DNA of 32,952 bases from Pseudomonadota bacterium (GTDB lineage Bacteria > Pseudomonadota > Gammaproteobacteria > Burkholderiales > JABEVD01), in the NCBI GenBank assembly GCA_021848825.1, contig JAJZTQ010000028.1:1-32952 (forward strand). Direction: 5' to 3'. The translations under genes were made by a program, and so were the position numbers. Numbering within the stretch: position 1 is the stretch's first letter; the number at the start of each line of letters is the position of its first letter. The notes under the pieces are model-generated. The model had not been told where the DNA came from. It saw only the letters and a list, made by a program, of their open reading frames with translations, and ran no database searches. Positions 32,735 through 32,952 of the stretch are shown here, piece by piece.

Positions 32735-32952
32735 TTATGTAGCTTTTGCTACCATCGCAAAACAAAGACAATTCTTCTTATTCAACAAGTTAACAACTTG
32801 GCATCCAAATTGCCTGAGCGTTATTGGGCTTTTCGCCTGTCGCTCTATGAAGTTCTCCATGCCGTCAGTCAGCGCATCCATGATTTTCTGATATTCACGC
32901 TCCCCGGCCCTGAATAGGCGAATGATCTGCCTGCCATGCTCCGTGAGCCGGG
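32735..32952 (-). CDS. ModE-like winged-helix DNA-binding protein, C-terminal part (cut by window end)
   Basis: Seventy-two codons are visible, open to the window edge, ending at TAA 32737-32735. RLTEHGRQIIRLFRAGEREY with the following QKIMDALTDG closely follows the wing and dimerisation helix of the ModE N-terminal (molybdate regulator) domain. The tail after residue ~37 (SPITLRQFGCQVVNLL...) is A/T-rich and unlike a molybdate-binding TOBE domain, so this is either an N-terminal-domain-only ModE relative or a damaged C-terminus. The tail region contains two small inverted repeats, GTAGC/GCTAC (32739-32752) and CAAGTT/AACTTG (32786-32800). It adjoins the cytochrome remnant tail to tail with a 2-bp gap. 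Confidence 0.55.
   Translation of the reverse strand, partial: RLTEHGRQIIRLFRAGEREYQKIMDALTDGMENFIERQAKSPITLRQFGCQVVNLLNKKNCLCFAMVAKAT

Noticed and set aside
32786-32800. CAAGTT/AACTTG inverted repeat as a terminator
   Set aside because: The stem is A/T-rich with a 3-nt loop and lies within the open ModE-like frame, with no T tract in the relevant direction.

Overview
The window looks like a chromosomal segment of a proteobacterium, most likely betaproteobacterial. This rests on moderately high GC with strong G/C bias at third codon positions, a glcDEF glycolate oxidase operon, long class III NrdD/NrdG, and a four-gene cassette whose order and domain content match the phcB-phcS-phcR-phcQ operon known from Ralstonia and Cupriavidus. 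I could not run a search, so the taxonomy is an inference.

Left part (1-7206), carbon metabolism. A DUF1537 four-carbon acid-sugar kinase (cut by the window start) and a divergent transketolase/phosphoketolase-superfamily enzyme read leftward, coupled by a 4-nt overlap. They diverge from an IclR-family regulator across an 83-bp region holding a TTGACA-18-TAAAAT promoter and an 8-bp inverted repeat. Converging on iclR and reading leftward is glcD-glcE-glcF, the three-subunit glycolate dehydrogenase. The set suggests a C2/C4 sugar-acid pathway.

Middle-left (7363-15099). A two-TM chemoreceptor reads rightward. A leftward block holds nrdD, nrdG and a secreted two-domain M16 zinc protease. Upstream of nrdD are two NrdR-box-like sites spaced exactly 31 bp, one covering the predicted -10. 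A small SAM-dependent methyltransferase diverges from nrdD.

Centre (15124-25085) is a tightly packed leftward seven-gene chemosensory operon: CheW, CheR-TPR, CheW, CHASE3 receptor, CheA-REC hybrid, CheB, and a REC-GAF-PAS-GAF-GGDEF-EAL output protein. Its composition resembles the Pseudomonas Wsp system. The output protein has a degenerate GGDEF site and an intact EAL site, so it should degrade c-di-GMP rather than make it.

Right-centre (25204-31077) is a leftward four-gene operon matching PhcB (methyltransferase), PhcS (membrane histidine kinase), PhcR (receiver fused to histidine kinase) and PhcQ (receiver protein). A divergently transcribed LqsR-like response regulator lies across 123 bp. 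Together these look like a fatty-acid-ester or hydroxyketone cell-density signalling locus placed directly upstream of the c-di-GMP chemosensory operon, in the same orientation.

Right end (31079-32952) is a decaying patch. A NifU-C-terminal-domain gene is frameshifted, a TPR-like gene has a frameshift and two stops, and a c-type cytochrome gene has two frameshifts and two stops, one immediately before its CxxCH motif. An intact group II truncated haemoglobin sits among them. The window ends inside a ModE-like DNA-binding protein. No tRNA, rRNA, CRISPR array or insertion sequence was seen.
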